64,000 bases of DNA from Azospirillum soli. Its GTDB lineage: Bacteria; Pseudomonadota; Alphaproteobacteria; Azospirillales; Azospirillaceae. Below, piece after piece: positions 41,029-49,879 of this stretch. How positions within the stretch are numbered: the first letter of the stretch is position 1; each line of letters opens with the position of its first letter. Location of the stretch: positions 310,001-374,000 of the forward strand of contig NZ_JAGINQ010000002.1 of NCBI RefSeq assembly GCF_017876165.1, read 5' to 3'. Under the pieces are notes generated by a model. The model was not told the DNA's origin, did no database searches, and worked only from the letters and a program-made list of their open reading frames with translations. Made by a program: the position numbers and the translations under genes.

Positions 41029-41815
41029 GGCAGCAGTCTCCGCCCTCGCCGGGCACGACGGTGCCGTCGCCGGCGTGGGCGTGGTCGTGACGGTGGACGT
41101 AGACCGCCAGATCGGCGGCGTGGCGGCCGAACAGGGCGTGGTATTCGGGGTGGCGGCTGACATCCTCCGGGGAGCCGTGGCAGCAGACGTGCCGGTTCAG
41201 GCACAGCACCCGGTCGGTACGCGCCATCACCGTGTGCAGGTCGTGGCTGACCAGCAGCACGCCGCAGCCGCGCGAGCGGCGCAGCGCCTCAATGCGGCTG
41301 AACAACTCGGCCTGGCCATGCACGTCCACGGCTTGGTCGGGCTCGTCCAGCACCAGCAGGTCGGGGTCGCCGAGCAGGGCGCGGGCCAGCAGGACGCGCT
41401 GCATCTCGCCGCCGGAGACGGACTGCACCGGGCTGTCGGCAACGTGCGTCACGCCAGCCTCGGCCAAAGCCGCTTCGATGCGCGCGGCGGTGGTCGGGCG
41501 CCACAGGGCGAGGAAGCGGCGGACCGTCAAGGGGAGGGTTGCGTCAACTGTCAACCGCTGCGGCATGTAGCCGATGCGCAGGCCCGGCCGGCGCCGCACC
41601 TCCCCATGAGACGGGCGCACGAGGCCCAGCACGGCGCGCACCAGCGTCGTCTTGCCGGCGCCGTTCGGGCCGATCAGCGTGACGACCTCGCCGGGGTGCA
41701 CCTGGAGGTCCACGTGATCGAGGATCACGCGCCCGCCCAGGCGCACGGAGAGGTGCCTTGCGTCAACAAGCGCGGCTGCAAGCGGATCTGATGTGCCGAG
41801 AGGCTGGATTGACAT
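41021..41815 (-). CDS. znuC: Zinc ABC transporter ATP-binding protein with His/Cys tail
   Basis: 264 residues. Walker [10 protein letters not shown], signature SGGEMQR, Walker [14 protein letters not shown], switch [11 protein letters not shown]. The C-terminus is rich in His and Cys (HRHDHAHAG, then CCHG at the end), a likely metal-binding tail. The annotated ATG abuts the Zur-type operator, leaving no room for a ribosome site, so translation may be leaderless. Copies of TTGCGTCAA lie at 41539 and 41758. Confidence 0.95.
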   Translation of the reverse strand: MSIQPLGTSDPLAAALVDARHLSVRLGGRVILDHVDLQVHPGEVVTLIGPNGAGKTTLVRAVLGLVRPSHGEVRRRPGLRIGYMPQRLTVDATLPLTVRRFLALWRPTTAARIEAALAEAGVTHVADSPVQSVSGGEMQRVLLARALLGDPDLLVLDEPDQAVDVHGQAELFSRIEALRRSRGCGVLLVSHDLHTVMARTDRVLCLNRHVCCHGSPEDVSRHPEYHALFGRHAADLAVYVHRHDHAHAGDGTVVPGEGGDCCHG

Positions 41816-42691
41816 GTTATGTTATAACGTGACATTGGTTCCGGCGAACACCCGTATGCGCCCGAAACGGCCGCCTGTCCAGCCAGACGAAAGGGAACTC
41901 CGCCATGCGCTTCGCGCTGCCTCTGCTTGCGACCGTTCTGCTTGCCTCCCCGGCTTTGGCGGAGGTGCCGAAGGTGGTCGCCTCGATCAAGCCGGTGCAT
42001 TCGCTGGTCGCCTCGGTCATGCAGGGGGTGGGGGAGCCGGCGCTGGTCGTGAAGGGTGCCGCCTCGCCGCACACCCACGCGCTGAAGCCGTCGGACGCCA
42101 AGGCGCTGGCCGACGCGGATCTGGTCTTCTGGATCGGGCCGGAACTGGAAGGGTTCCTCGCCAAGCCGTTGCAGGCGACGGCGAAGAAGGCCACGGCCGT
42201 GGAACTGCTGGAGGCGAAGGGGGTGCGGCTGCTCGACGCGCGCGAGGGCGGGGCGTGGGACGACCATGGGCACGGCCATAAGCATGACCATGAGCACGGG
42301 CATGAGGAGGCCAACACCCACATCTGGCTCAGCCCCACCAACGCCCGCGCCATGGTTGACGCAATCGCGGCGGAGTTGACGCAAAAGGACCCGGCCAACG
42401 CGGCGGCCTACAAGGCGAACGCGGAGCGCACCGCCCGGCGCATCGAGGACCTGGACGCGGAGCTGAAGGCCGCGCTGGCGCCGGTGACGGGCAAGCCCTT
42501 CGTCGTCTTCCACGATGCCTACCAGTATTTCGAGGCGCATTACGGGCTGAACGGCGTTGGCGCCATCACCGTCAACCCGGAGCGCCGCTCCTCGGCCAAG
42601 CGGCTGTCGGACATCCGCGCCAAGATCACCGCGCTGGGTGCGGCCTGCGTCTTCGCCGAACCGCAGTTCGAACCGGCGCTGGTTGACACAA
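41539..42691. repeat. Cluster of the over-represented 9-mer TTGCGTCAA / TTGACGCAA
   Basis: Within znuC and znuA, four exact copies (41539, 41758, 42356, 42376) and one TTGACACAA variant (42683) occur in about 1.15 kb. They encode different peptides (VDAT, VDAR, VDAI, LTQ) in more than one frame relative to the motif. This is the densest cluster of a word also seen at 16703, 21649, 26629, 29072, 31710, 35510, 38679 and 39603. Confidence 0.7.
41816..41833. promoter_or_regulatory. Zur-type operator between znuC and znuA
   Basis: GTTATGTTATAACGTGAC is an imperfect palindrome centred on GTTATAAC, matching the pattern of Zur boxes upstream of znu genes in proteobacteria. It lies directly next to the znuC start and 71 bp before znuA, so one site could repress both directions when zinc is sufficient. 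The zur gene is not in the window. Confidence 0.8.
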
Positions 42692-42822
42692 TCGTCGAGG
42701 GGACCAAGGCGAAGAAGGGCGTGCTGGATCCGGAGGGAGCCGATCTGCCCGACGGGCCGGACCTCTACCCGACGCTGATGCGCAACGTCGCGGCGGCGCT
42801 GACGGGCTGCCTCGGCTCTTAA
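41905..42822 (+). CDS. znuA: Zinc ABC transporter substrate-binding protein
   Basis: 305 residues. Sec signal peptide (MRFALPLLATVLLASPALA), then VVASIKPVHSLVASVMQGVG, the metal ligand region ASPHTHALKPSDAKAL, and a His/Asp/Glu-rich loop around residues 115-135 typical of ZnuA zinc scavengers. Further ligands are NTHIWLSPTNA and FHDAYQYFEAHYG. The ATG follows AAGGGAA. Divergent from znuCB with a shared Zur-type site. Confidence 0.95.
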   Translation: MRFALPLLATVLLASPALAEVPKVVASIKPVHSLVASVMQGVGEPALVVKGAASPHTHALKPSDAKALADADLVFWIGPELEGFLAKPLQATAKKATAVELLEAKGVRLLDAREGGAWDDHGHGHKHDHEHGHEEANTHIWLSPTNARAMVDAIAAELTQKDPANAAAYKANAERTARRIEDLDAELKAALAPVTGKPFVVFHDAYQYFEAHYGLNGVGAITVNPERRSSAKRLSDIRAKITALGAACVFAEPQFEPALVDTIVEGTKAKKGVLDPEGADLPDGPDLYPTLMRNVAAALTGCLGS

Positions 42823-42888
42823 GCCGCGCCGATTCCTGTGCTAGACCCTAAGGGCTAATTCTGTGAGCGAATACTGGGGGAGGCTGGC

Positions 42889-43686
42889 ATGAAGATCGGG
42901 GTCGTCGGGTGCGCGGGGCGCATGGGGCAGATGCTGGTGCGCGAGATCGCCGCCACGCCGGGCTGCACGCTCGCCGGCGGCACGGAGCGGGTCGGCGGCC
43001 CGGCGCTGGGCAAGGACCTTGGCACGCTGGCCGGGATCGACGCGTTGGGCGTGGTCGCCATCGACGACGCGGCGGCGCTGTTCGCCGAGGCCGACGCGGT
43101 GATCGACTTCACCAGCCCCGACGCCACCGTGCGCCATGCGGCGCTGGCCGCGCAGTCAGAAACGGTGCTGGTCATCGGCACCACCGGCATCGGCCCGGCG
43201 CAGCAGGAGGCCATCGCCCAGGCCGCCACCCACACCCCCATCGTCCAGTCGCCGAACATGTCGCTGGGCGTCAACCTGCTGCTGGCCCTGGTCGAGCAGG
43301 TGGCCCACACGCTGGGCGACGACTACGACATCGACATCCTGGAAATGCACCACCGCAACAAGGTGGACGCGCCCTCGGGCACGGCGCTGGGCCTCGGGCG
43401 CGCGGCGGCGGCGGGCCGGGGCGTGCCGCTGGAGGACGTCTGGCAGAAGGTCCGCGACGGCCACACCGGCGTGCGTCCGCGCGGCGAGATCGGCTTCGCC
43501 ACCCTGCGCGGCGGCGACGTGATCGGCGACCACACCGTGGTGTTTGCTGGCGACGGCGAGCGGATCGAACTGACTCACAAGGCGTCCGGCCGCCAGATCT
43601 ACGCCAAGGGCTCGGTGCGTGCCGCCCTGTGGGCCAACGACAAGAAGCCGGGCCTCTACAGCATGAAGGACGTGCTGGGGATGTGA
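42889..43686 (+). CDS. dapB: 4-hydroxy-tetrahydrodipicolinate reductase
   Basis: 265 residues, lysine/diaminopimelate pathway. NAD(P)-binding GVVGCAGRMGQMLVREI at the N-terminus, DFTSPDATVRHAALA, GTTGIGPAQQEAI, and the active-site EMHHRNKVDAPSGTALGLG. The start follows GGGAGG. Its stop is 8 bp from the converging AraC/alkyltransferase gene. Confidence 0.96.
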   Translation: MKIGVVGCAGRMGQMLVREIAATPGCTLAGGTERVGGPALGKDLGTLAGIDALGVVAIDDAAALFAEADAVIDFTSPDATVRHAALAAQSETVLVIGTTGIGPAQQEAIAQAATHTPIVQSPNMSLGVNLLLALVEQVAHTLGDDYDIDILEMHHRNKVDAPSGTALGLGRAAAAGRGVPLEDVWQKVRDGHTGVRPRGEIGFATLRGGDVIGDHTVVFAGDGERIELTHKASGRQIYAKGSVRAALWANDKKPGLYSMKDVLGM

Positions 43687-43693
43687 ATCCCCC

Positions 43694-44578
43694 TCACGCC
43701 GCCGCTTCGCTGTCCTCCGTGGCGCGCGCCTGTTCCCAGGCGAGCAGGGCGCGCTTGCGGGGGATGCCGTAGCGGTAATTGTGGATGATCCCCGACTTCT
43801 GAATGACCCGGTGACAGGGGATCAGCACGCAGACCGGGTTGCGCCCGACCGCCGCGCCCACCGCGCGCATGGCGGTCGGCTGGCCGACAGCGCGGGCCAC
43901 GTCCTCGTAAGACACGACGGCGCCGGAGGGAATGCGCATCAGCGCCTCCCACACCTTGATCTGAAAGTTGGTGCCCTTCATCAGCAGGCGCAGCGGCGCA
44001 TGGTTTGAACCATCCCAGCCGAAGGCGCGGGAGGCGACGGGGAGGGTGGCGTCGGCGTCCTCGACCAGACGGGCGGCGGGCCAGACGGTGCCAAGCTCGT
44101 CCAGCGCGTCGCGGCCGTCCGGCCGTTCGGCGAAGCTCAACCAGCAGACGCCGCGCTCGGTCGTGCCGACCAGCGACGGGCCGAAGGGCGTCTCGTGCAG
44201 GCCCCAGCGGATGGTCAGGCCGCCGCCCAGCGCCTTGTACTCGCCGGGGGTCATGGCCTCGCAGGCGACGAACAGGTCGTGCAAACGGGATGGGCCGCTG
44301 AGACCGACGTCCAGCGCCACGTCCAGCACGCTGCGGTTCTCGGCGAGCAGGCGCTTGGCGTGGTCCAGCGTCAGGAACTGCACGAAGCGCTTCGGGCTGA
44401 TACCGGCCCAGCGGGTGAACAGGCGCTGGAAATGGAAGGGGCTGATGCCGGCGACCTCGGCCAGATCCTCCAGCGAGGGCTGGTCCTGCCAGTTGTCGAC
44501 CAGATGCCGGATGGCGCTGGCGATGGCGCGGTAATGCTGTGCGTCAACCGGGTCGGTGTCGGTGTTCATGCACGGCAT
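43694..44578 (-). CDS. AraC-type HTH fused to methylated-DNA--protein-cysteine methyltransferase (Ada-like without the N-terminal zinc domain)
   Basis: 294 residues. An AraC DNA-binding domain (LEDLAEVAGISPFHFQRLFTRWAGISPKRFVQFL, residues ~20-118) is fused to an alkyltransferase (NFQIKVWEALMRIPSGAVVSYEDVA ... VCVLIPCHRVIQKSG, active Cys255). The Ada N-terminal Cys4 zinc domain that senses methylphosphotriesters is absent. The ATG at 44578 follows GGGAG; a second ATG three codons in is possible. It may repair O6-alkylguanine and regulate genes; the inducing signal is unclear. Confidence 0.92.
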   Translation of the reverse strand: MPCMNTDTDPVDAQHYRAIASAIRHLVDNWQDQPSLEDLAEVAGISPFHFQRLFTRWAGISPKRFVQFLTLDHAKRLLAENRSVLDVALDVGLSGPSRLHDLFVACEAMTPGEYKALGGGLTIRWGLHETPFGPSLVGTTERGVCWLSFAERPDGRDALDELGTVWPAARLVEDADATLPVASRAFGWDGSNHAPLRLLMKGTNFQIKVWEALMRIPSGAVVSYEDVARAVGQPTAMRAVGAAVGRNPVCVLIPCHRVIQKSGIIHNYRYGIPRKRALLAWEQARATEDSEAAA

Positions 44579-44656
44579 GGCGAATGCTCCCTGGCTCCAT
44601 GAAGGGCTAGAGAATGCGCCGTTCCAGGGGGGCGACCAACCCGATTCTTGCGCTTG

Positions 44657-45160
44657 TCAGAGAGCCGGTTCCGGGGGGCAGGGGGCGCGGCGCCACGCCA
44701 CGAGTGCGCCGTTCAGGGCCTTGGCGAACTCGGCCCGCTCGTCCGGGGAAAGGAAGGAGCCGACCACCACCGACTGCCCGTGCGAGGTCAGGGTCACTTG
44801 GCTCTCGTGGCGGGGCGGGTCGTCCATGCTGACGCGCAGCCAGTAGGGCTGAAAGGTCCAGCGCTTCTCCGGCGCCTTCCAGGCGACGCGCTGGACGGTC
44901 AGGTCGGTGTCGGTCAGGCGTACCCGCTCGTAAAGCCGGGCGGAGCGGTAGTTGACGCGGAAGGCCAGCCACAGGATCAGCACGTCCAGACCGCAGAAGG
45001 GTACCACCGGCCAAGCCCCGCTGGCGACGAAAATGCCGGCGATCAGCAGGTTCGCCAGGATCACCACGCCCATGAGGACGCGGAAGCCCCGGCGCCCCAG
45101 GCTGCGGTGGGGGTGCAGGATCGCGTCGAAGAACACGCGGGGAGCGCGGGTCATGGTCAT
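44657..45160 (-). CDS. DUF2244 membrane protein
   Basis: 167 residues: FDAILHPHRSLGRRGFRVLMGVVILANLLIAGIF, a second membrane segment (VVPFCGLDVLILWLAFRVNY), and a cytosolic half with VWKAPEKRWTFQPYWLRV-like sequence and VVVGSFLSPDERAEFAKAL. DUF2244 function is unknown. Divergent from nth, 84 bp apart, a frequent pairing. Confidence 0.9.
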   Translation of the reverse strand: MTMTRAPRVFFDAILHPHRSLGRRGFRVLMGVVILANLLIAGIFVASGAWPVVPFCGLDVLILWLAFRVNYRSARLYERVRLTDTDLTVQRVAWKAPEKRWTFQPYWLRVSMDDPPRHESQVTLTSHGQSVVVGSFLSPDERAEFAKALNGALVAWRRAPCPPEPAL

Positions 45161-45244
45161 ATGACGAATCTAATACGCCTCCGAACGGCCGGTAAAGCGA
45201 CAGTTTGCCTGTGGGGGGCGGCTGCGGTTATCCTTCCGGTCATC

Positions 45245-45889
45245 ATGAAGCCCGCCGCCATCGAAGAGTTCTTCCGCCGCCTCAGCGCCGCCAACCCGGA
45301 GCCGAAGAGCGAGCTGGAATACGTCAACCCCTACACGCTGCTGGTCGCCGTCGTCCTGTCCGCACAGGCCACCGACGTTGGCGTCAACAAGGCCACGGGG
45401 CCGCTGTTCCAGGTCGTTACGACTCCGCAACAGATGATTGATCTGGGGGAGGAACGGCTGCGCGGCTACATCAAGACCATCGGCCTGTTCAACACCAAGG
45501 CCAAGAACGTCATCAAGCTGTCGGAGATCCTGGTGAAGGACTTCGGGGGCGAGGTGCCGCGCGACCGTGAGGCGCTGGAAACGCTGCCGGGGGTCGGGCG
45601 CAAGACGGCCAACGTGGTCCTGAACGTCGCCTTCGGCGAGGAAACGATGGCGGTGGACACCCACATCTTCCGCGTCGGCAACCGCACGACCATGGCGCCG
45701 GGCAAGACGCCGGACGCGGTGGAGCAGAAGCTGTTGAAAGTGGTGCCCAAGCCTTACCGCCGTCACGCGCACCACTGGCTGATCCTGCACGGGCGCTATG
45801 TGTGCAAGGCCCGCAAGCCGGATTGTCCGACCTGCCCGGTGAGTGATTTGTGCGGGTTCAAGGAGAAGACGAAGGCCGATAACGCATAA
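45245..45889 (+). CDS. nth: Endonuclease III
   Basis: 214-residue bifunctional DNA glycosylase/AP lyase for oxidised pyrimidines. HhH motif LPGVGRKTANVVLN with the catalytic Lys, catalytic Asp in VDTHIFRVGNR, and the C-terminal 4Fe-4S loop C-x6-C-x2-C-x5-C (CKARKPDCPTCPVSDLC). The ATG at 45245 is the family start; the open frame upstream is antisense to DUF2244. Confidence 0.97.
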   Translation: MKPAAIEEFFRRLSAANPEPKSELEYVNPYTLLVAVVLSAQATDVGVNKATGPLFQVVTTPQQMIDLGEERLRGYIKTIGLFNTKAKNVIKLSEILVKDFGGEVPRDREALETLPGVGRKTANVVLNVAFGEETMAVDTHIFRVGNRTTMAPGKTPDAVEQKLLKVVPKPYRRHAHHWLILHGRYVCKARKPDCPTCPVSDLCGFKEKTKADNA

Positions 45890-46182
45890 AGCCGGCTGTC
45901 CACATTTCTGGTCGCCGGGCGCAACCTGTCCGCGAGCGCTGCCTTTCGGAGGCTGCGTTCCGTGAGCCACGACGGCTTCACTCGATGCGCAAATCTCCCT
46001 GATGTTGCACGCGGAGCCTGTATTTTAGGCGCTCTGCCCGTTTCTGCGTCACGAAATACCCGAGTGAAACAGTTCGTTAAGCCCCTCTCTCCACTCTTTG
46101 GCCTACGGAATAAGAGATAAGCCGGAACAAACGGCAACGGAGAATCCAGCCGCCGCCGGGCGGTTTGCATGGAGGGGCGAGA

Positions 46183-47901
46183 ATGATTTGGTACAACAAC
46201 CTGCGCATCGGCTGGCGCTTGCTGATCGGCTTCGCCGCCGTGATCACGCTGTTGGTGGTGAACGTCGGCGTCGCGCTGGTGATGACCAGCGGCGGCAAAC
46301 GGATGGCGACCACAATCGCCGAGGTGCGCATGCCCACGGCCTTGGCCAGCAACGGCATCTACGCCAACCTGACGGAATCGCTCGCGTCCATGCGCGGTTT
46401 CCTGCTGACCGGAAACCCGGCGGCGCGGACCGAGCGGGCCGTGAGCTGGGCGGAAATCGACCGCCTGCGCGTTGACATGGACCGCCTGTCCGCCTCCTGG
46501 ATTTTGGACGCCAACCGGCGCGCCTGGGCCGAGGTGACGCCGCTGCTCGATGAGCTGCGCAAGGCGCAGGACGCCGCCGAAACGGCCGCCATCGCCAACG
46601 ACCGTGAACGCGCCATCAGGATCCTCGCCGAGGAAGCGATGCCACGGGCGGCGCGGTTGCGGCTGCTGCTTGCCGGGGGAAAGGACGCCGCGGGCCAGAC
46701 GGTGGATGGCATCGCCAACAGCCAGCGAACCCTGCTGGAAGGCGACGCGAACGACATGCTGGTCGCGGCCGACCGCCTCATGCTGTCGCAGATGGTCATG
46801 CTGGCGCTGGGGCTGATGATCGCGGCGGGCGCGGTGCTGTTGACGTCGCGCTCCATCGTGCGACCGCTGACGACCATGACCGACGCGATGCGCCGCTTGG
46901 CCGGCGGCGATCATGGCACCGACATCCCGGCGACCGAGCGGCGCGACGAGATTGGCGTGATGGCGCAGGCCGTGCTGGTCTTCAAGCAAGGCATGGTGGC
47001 CGCCAGCGAGGCCGCCGAGCGCGAACGCGTCGAGCAGGCCGCCCGCGAGCGCCGGGCCCGCGCCATCGAGGAGTTGACCGGCCGCTTTGACCACGACGCC
47101 AGCACGGTTCTGGGCGAGGTCTCGTCCGCGGCGGTGCAGATGCAGGGAACCGCCAGCCAGCTCTCGGCAAACGCGGAGCAGACGACGCGCCAGTCCACGG
47201 CCGTGGCGGCAGCCTCCGAACAGGCCTCGGCCAACGTGCAGACCGTCGCCACCGCCACGGAGGAGCTGGCCGCCTCCGTGCAGGAAATCAGCCGTCAGGT
47301 CGCCCAATCCGCCGTCATCGCCAGTGAGGCGGTGGCGCAGGCCGGACGGACCGACGAAGCCATGCGCGGGCTGGCCTCGGCCTCCGAGGAGATCGCCAAG
47401 GTCATCGATCTGATCATGCAGATCGCCTCGCAGACGCGGCTTCTGGCGCTCAACGCCACCATCGAGGCGGCGCGGGCCGGTGAGATGGGCAAGGGCTTCG
47501 CCGTCGTGGCGGCCGAAGTCAAGGCGCTGGCCGACCAGACGACGCGCGCCACGGATGAGATCGCCGTCAAGGTGACCTCGATCCAGGGCGAGGCGCAGGG
47601 CGCGGTGTCGTCCATCGGCGCCATCATGGAAACGATCCGGCGCATCAGCGACGTCTCCAGCACCATCGCCGCAGCGGTGGAGGAGCAGCAGGCGGCCACG
47701 CAGGAAATCGCCCGAAACGTTCAGCAGGCGGCCCTGGGAACCCAAGAGGTGTCGAGCAACATCGTCGGCGTCAACCGTTCCGCCGCCGACACGGGTGCGG
47801 CGGCACACCAGGTGCTCGGCGCGGCCGACACATTGTCGGGCCAAGCCGGCGTGCTGAAGTCGAAGGTGGAGGTGTTCCTTTCGGCGGTGAAGGCGGCTTA
47901 A
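46183..47901 (+). CDS. Methyl-accepting chemotaxis protein
   Basis: 572 residues. Membrane helix 1 (~10-34), periplasmic four-helix-bundle-like sensor (~35-200), membrane helix 2 ([20 protein letters not shown]), HAMP ([22 protein letters not shown]), then a cytoplasmic signalling domain with the hairpin tip [37 protein letters not shown]. No NWETF/CheR pentapeptide at the C-terminus. The ATG at 46183 follows GGAGGGG. The ligand is unknown. Nearly 300 bp upstream (45890-46182) hold no gene. Confidence 0.95.
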   Translation: MIWYNNLRIGWRLLIGFAAVITLLVVNVGVALVMTSGGKRMATTIAEVRMPTALASNGIYANLTESLASMRGFLLTGNPAARTERAVSWAEIDRLRVDMDRLSASWILDANRRAWAEVTPLLDELRKAQDAAETAAIANDRERAIRILAEEAMPRAARLRLLLAGGKDAAGQTVDGIANSQRTLLEGDANDMLVAADRLMLSQMVMLALGLMIAAGAVLLTSRSIVRPLTTMTDAMRRLAGGDHGTDIPATERRDEIGVMAQAVLVFKQGMVAASEAAERERVEQAARERRARAIEELTGRFDHDASTVLGEVSSAAVQMQGTASQLSANAEQTTRQSTAVAAASEQASANVQTVATATEELAASVQEISRQVAQSAVIASEAVAQAGRTDEAMRGLASASEEIAKVIDLIMQIASQTRLLALNATIEAARAGEMGKGFAVVAAEVKALADQTTRATDEIAVKVTSIQGEAQGAVSSIGAIMETIRRISDVSSTIAAAVEEQQAATQEIARNVQQAALGTQEVSSNIVGVNRSAADTGAAAHQVLGAADTLSGQAGVLKSKVEVFLSAVKAA

Positions 47902-47930
47902 ACGCCGCGGCCTCCGCCGAGCGGACAGGA

Positions 47931-47969
47931 AAAAGCCCGGCGCGGACTGTGGTCCGGCCGGGCTTTTTT
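47931..47969. terminator. Bidirectional intrinsic terminator (chemotaxis receptor / bactofilin)
   Basis: AAAAGCCCGGC and GCCGGGCTTTT pair around a short loop, with T-runs on both strands. It lies between the two convergent genes. Confidence 0.92.
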
Positions 47970-47991
47970 CGTTTCAGCGATGGCGCAGTGT

Positions 47992-48858
47992 TTACTCGCC
48001 GTCGACGACCGCGAGGGACGGGGCGGCCGGAGCGGCTGCCGGGGCCGCCTTCGGAGCGGCGTTCACCTGCTGGATGTCGCCGGACAGAATGCCGCCGGCC
48101 TCGACCGCCAGCTCACCGAACTTGATCGAGCCGGTGATCTTGCCGGTCGAACGCACGGTCAGGCGGCCGCGCACGGTGATGTCGCCTTCGAAGCGGCCGC
48201 CGATGTCGGCCTCGTCGATCTCGACCGAGCCCTTGAACAGGCCGGTGTCGGCGATCTCGATGGAGCGGCCGTCGCGCAGCTTGGCCTCCACGGTACCCTC
48301 AACCACCAGCACGTCGCAGGAGCCGATCTCACCGTTCAGCGAAATGTCGCGGCCGACGATCAGGCGGCGGTGGTCGGACGGCAGCGAGGAGGACGGCGCC
48401 GGAGCGATCGGAGCCGCAGCGGCTGGCGTCACGGGCGTGGGGGCGACCGGCGCGCCGAAGCCTTCGGGCTTGCGCGGGGCGACGCCCGGCAGATCGACCG
48501 TGCGACGCGGAATGTCGGTCGGCTTGAAGCTGGCACCGGGAATGGAGGCGCCGGTCGGCGGCTTCGGGGTGCTGGTGTTCATCTCGGGTCCCTTGTCGGA
48601 AAACGGCGGGCGGTAGGCCGGTGCCGGGGTCTGCGGAGCCGTGGCCTGCGGAACGGCCGGGGAGGACGTCGGCGCGGACGTTGCCGGGGAAGCCGGAACC
48701 GCCGCCGGGGCCGCGTTCAGGGAGGAGAGCGGCGACGCCGTTGTGGCGGGGGTTACCGAGGGCTCGGCGGTGCCCGCCTCCGGTGCGGCCACGCGGGCCG
48801 CGTCGGCGCTTTCGGTCTTCGGCGCACCGACGGGCGGATTCTTTCGTCCGAACAGCAT
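47992..48858 (-). CDS. Bactofilin (polymer-forming cytoskeletal protein)
   Basis: 288 residues. A long Ala/Pro/Ser/Thr-rich disordered N-terminus (~1-160) and a bactofilin beta-helix (~165-265): LIVGRDISLNGEIGSCDVLVVEGTVEAKL, then repeats of the type GSVEIDEADIGGRFEGDITVRGRLTVRSTGKITGSI. The family self-assembles into filaments involved in envelope shape and localisation. The disordered N-terminus is longer than in most bactofilins. No peptidoglycan hydrolase is adjacent. Confidence 0.92.
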   Translation of the reverse strand: MLFGRKNPPVGAPKTESADAARVAAPEAGTAEPSVTPATTASPLSSLNAAPAAVPASPATSAPTSSPAVPQATAPQTPAPAYRPPFSDKGPEMNTSTPKPPTGASIPGASFKPTDIPRRTVDLPGVAPRKPEGFGAPVAPTPVTPAAAAPIAPAPSSSLPSDHRRLIVGRDISLNGEIGSCDVLVVEGTVEAKLRDGRSIEIADTGLFKGSVEIDEADIGGRFEGDITVRGRLTVRSTGKITGSIKFGELAVEAGGILSGDIQQVNAAPKAAPAAAPAAPSLAVVDGE

Positions 48859-48945
48859 GAACGTTGATCCCCTGGTCAGTCAGGTCGAGGTCAGTCAGGT
48901 CATCAAGGCGGCTTCGGATGACGGGCGCTCCGATCGGAACCGGCC

Positions 48946-49003
48946 GAAAAAAGCCCACCCAAGCGGGGTAACACGGTCATCCGGCCGGCCGCAAGTGGGC
49001 TTT
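48946..49003 (-). terminator. Intrinsic terminator after the EI24 gene
   Basis: Minus strand: GAAAGCCCACTTGCGG pairs with CCGCTTGGGTGGGCTTT, followed by a T-run (TTTTTTC). It overlaps the stop codon of the EI24-domain gene. Confidence 0.8.
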
Positions 49004-49680
49004 CACGGGCTGGAAGGCCGTGCCATGGTCTGGAAGACGTGGACCATGAAGGCGCTCGCGATCACCGGCACCAACAGGTTGACGAAAGGGATCGTCGAAA
49101 GAAAGGCGATTACGACGCCAGCCAAAAATGGTTTCAACGGTCGGGCGCGCCGCAGGTAGCCGGCCTCTTTTCGTTCCAGCCGGCGGATCGCCACCATTTC
49201 GAAATATTCGCGGCCCAGCAGATAGCCGTTGACGGTGTAGAAGACCAACAAATTCAGTCCCGGCACCAGCAGATACAGCGGCAGGGCGAACAGGTTCACC
49301 AGCAACACCACGGCGAAGAAGCGGATCGCGGTGCCGAGTTCTTCGGCGATCCCAGTCTGCCGGGCTGGGGGCAGATGCGGGTAATGGCGCCGCTCCACCG
49401 CCTGCACGACCTCGTCCAGGAAGAAGCTGGACACCATGCCGACCGTCGCCGGGAACAGCACCCAGGCGAGCACCAGAACCGCCAGCCCGCCCAGCAGGTC
49501 CAGCGTCCAGTCCACCCAGGCGTAATCGGTCAGCACCGTGTGGAACAGCGCCCACCACACCGTCCCGGCCAGCAACCCGAAAGCCGCGATGGCGGACAGG
49601 ACGCCGGTCCACACCACCCGGCGCGAGGCCGGATCGGACAGCTGGGCGATGGCGAGAAGCAGGGCGCGGATCATGAACAT
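49003..49680 (-). CDS. EI24 domain (CysZ-like) membrane protein
   Basis: 225 residues with about five membrane segments: VLSAIAAFGLLAGTVWWALF, LLGGLAVLVLAWVLFPATVGMVSSFFLDEVVQAVERRHYP, FFAVVLLVNLFALPLYLL, LNLLVFYTVNGYLLGREYFEMVA and FLAGVVIAFLSTIPFVNLLVPVIASAFMVHVF. The FNGYLLGREYFE-like loop is the EI24/CysZ hallmark. CysZ is a sulfate uptake protein in E. coli; the role of this subfamily is unproven. Confidence 0.9.
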   Translation of the reverse strand: MFMIRALLLAIAQLSDPASRRVVWTGVLSAIAAFGLLAGTVWWALFHTVLTDYAWVDWTLDLLGGLAVLVLAWVLFPATVGMVSSFFLDEVVQAVERRHYPHLPPARQTGIAEELGTAIRFFAVVLLVNLFALPLYLLVPGLNLLVFYTVNGYLLGREYFEMVAIRRLERKEAGYLRRARPLKPFLAGVVIAFLSTIPFVNLLVPVIASAFMVHVFQTMARPSSP

Positions 49681-49879
49681 TTCCCTTGGCGTGAGCCCTT
49701 TTGGACAGGCGCTGCTTATCTACGCCGCCGCCGGCCACCGTTCCAGGGCGGGCTGCCGCATTGGTGATCTCAGAGCGTCGTTTGGTCGCGCCGCCCGACC
49801 GGCGCGCTTGTGATGCGGTGCGGCGCGGCTATACTCGCGGCCAAGTTCCACGCATGAATTTTCCCGAAAAGGAGCGCCC

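Noticed and set aside
41021..42822. A complete znu regulon including zur
   Set aside because: Only znuA, znuB and znuC are present; no Fur-family gene is found in the window.
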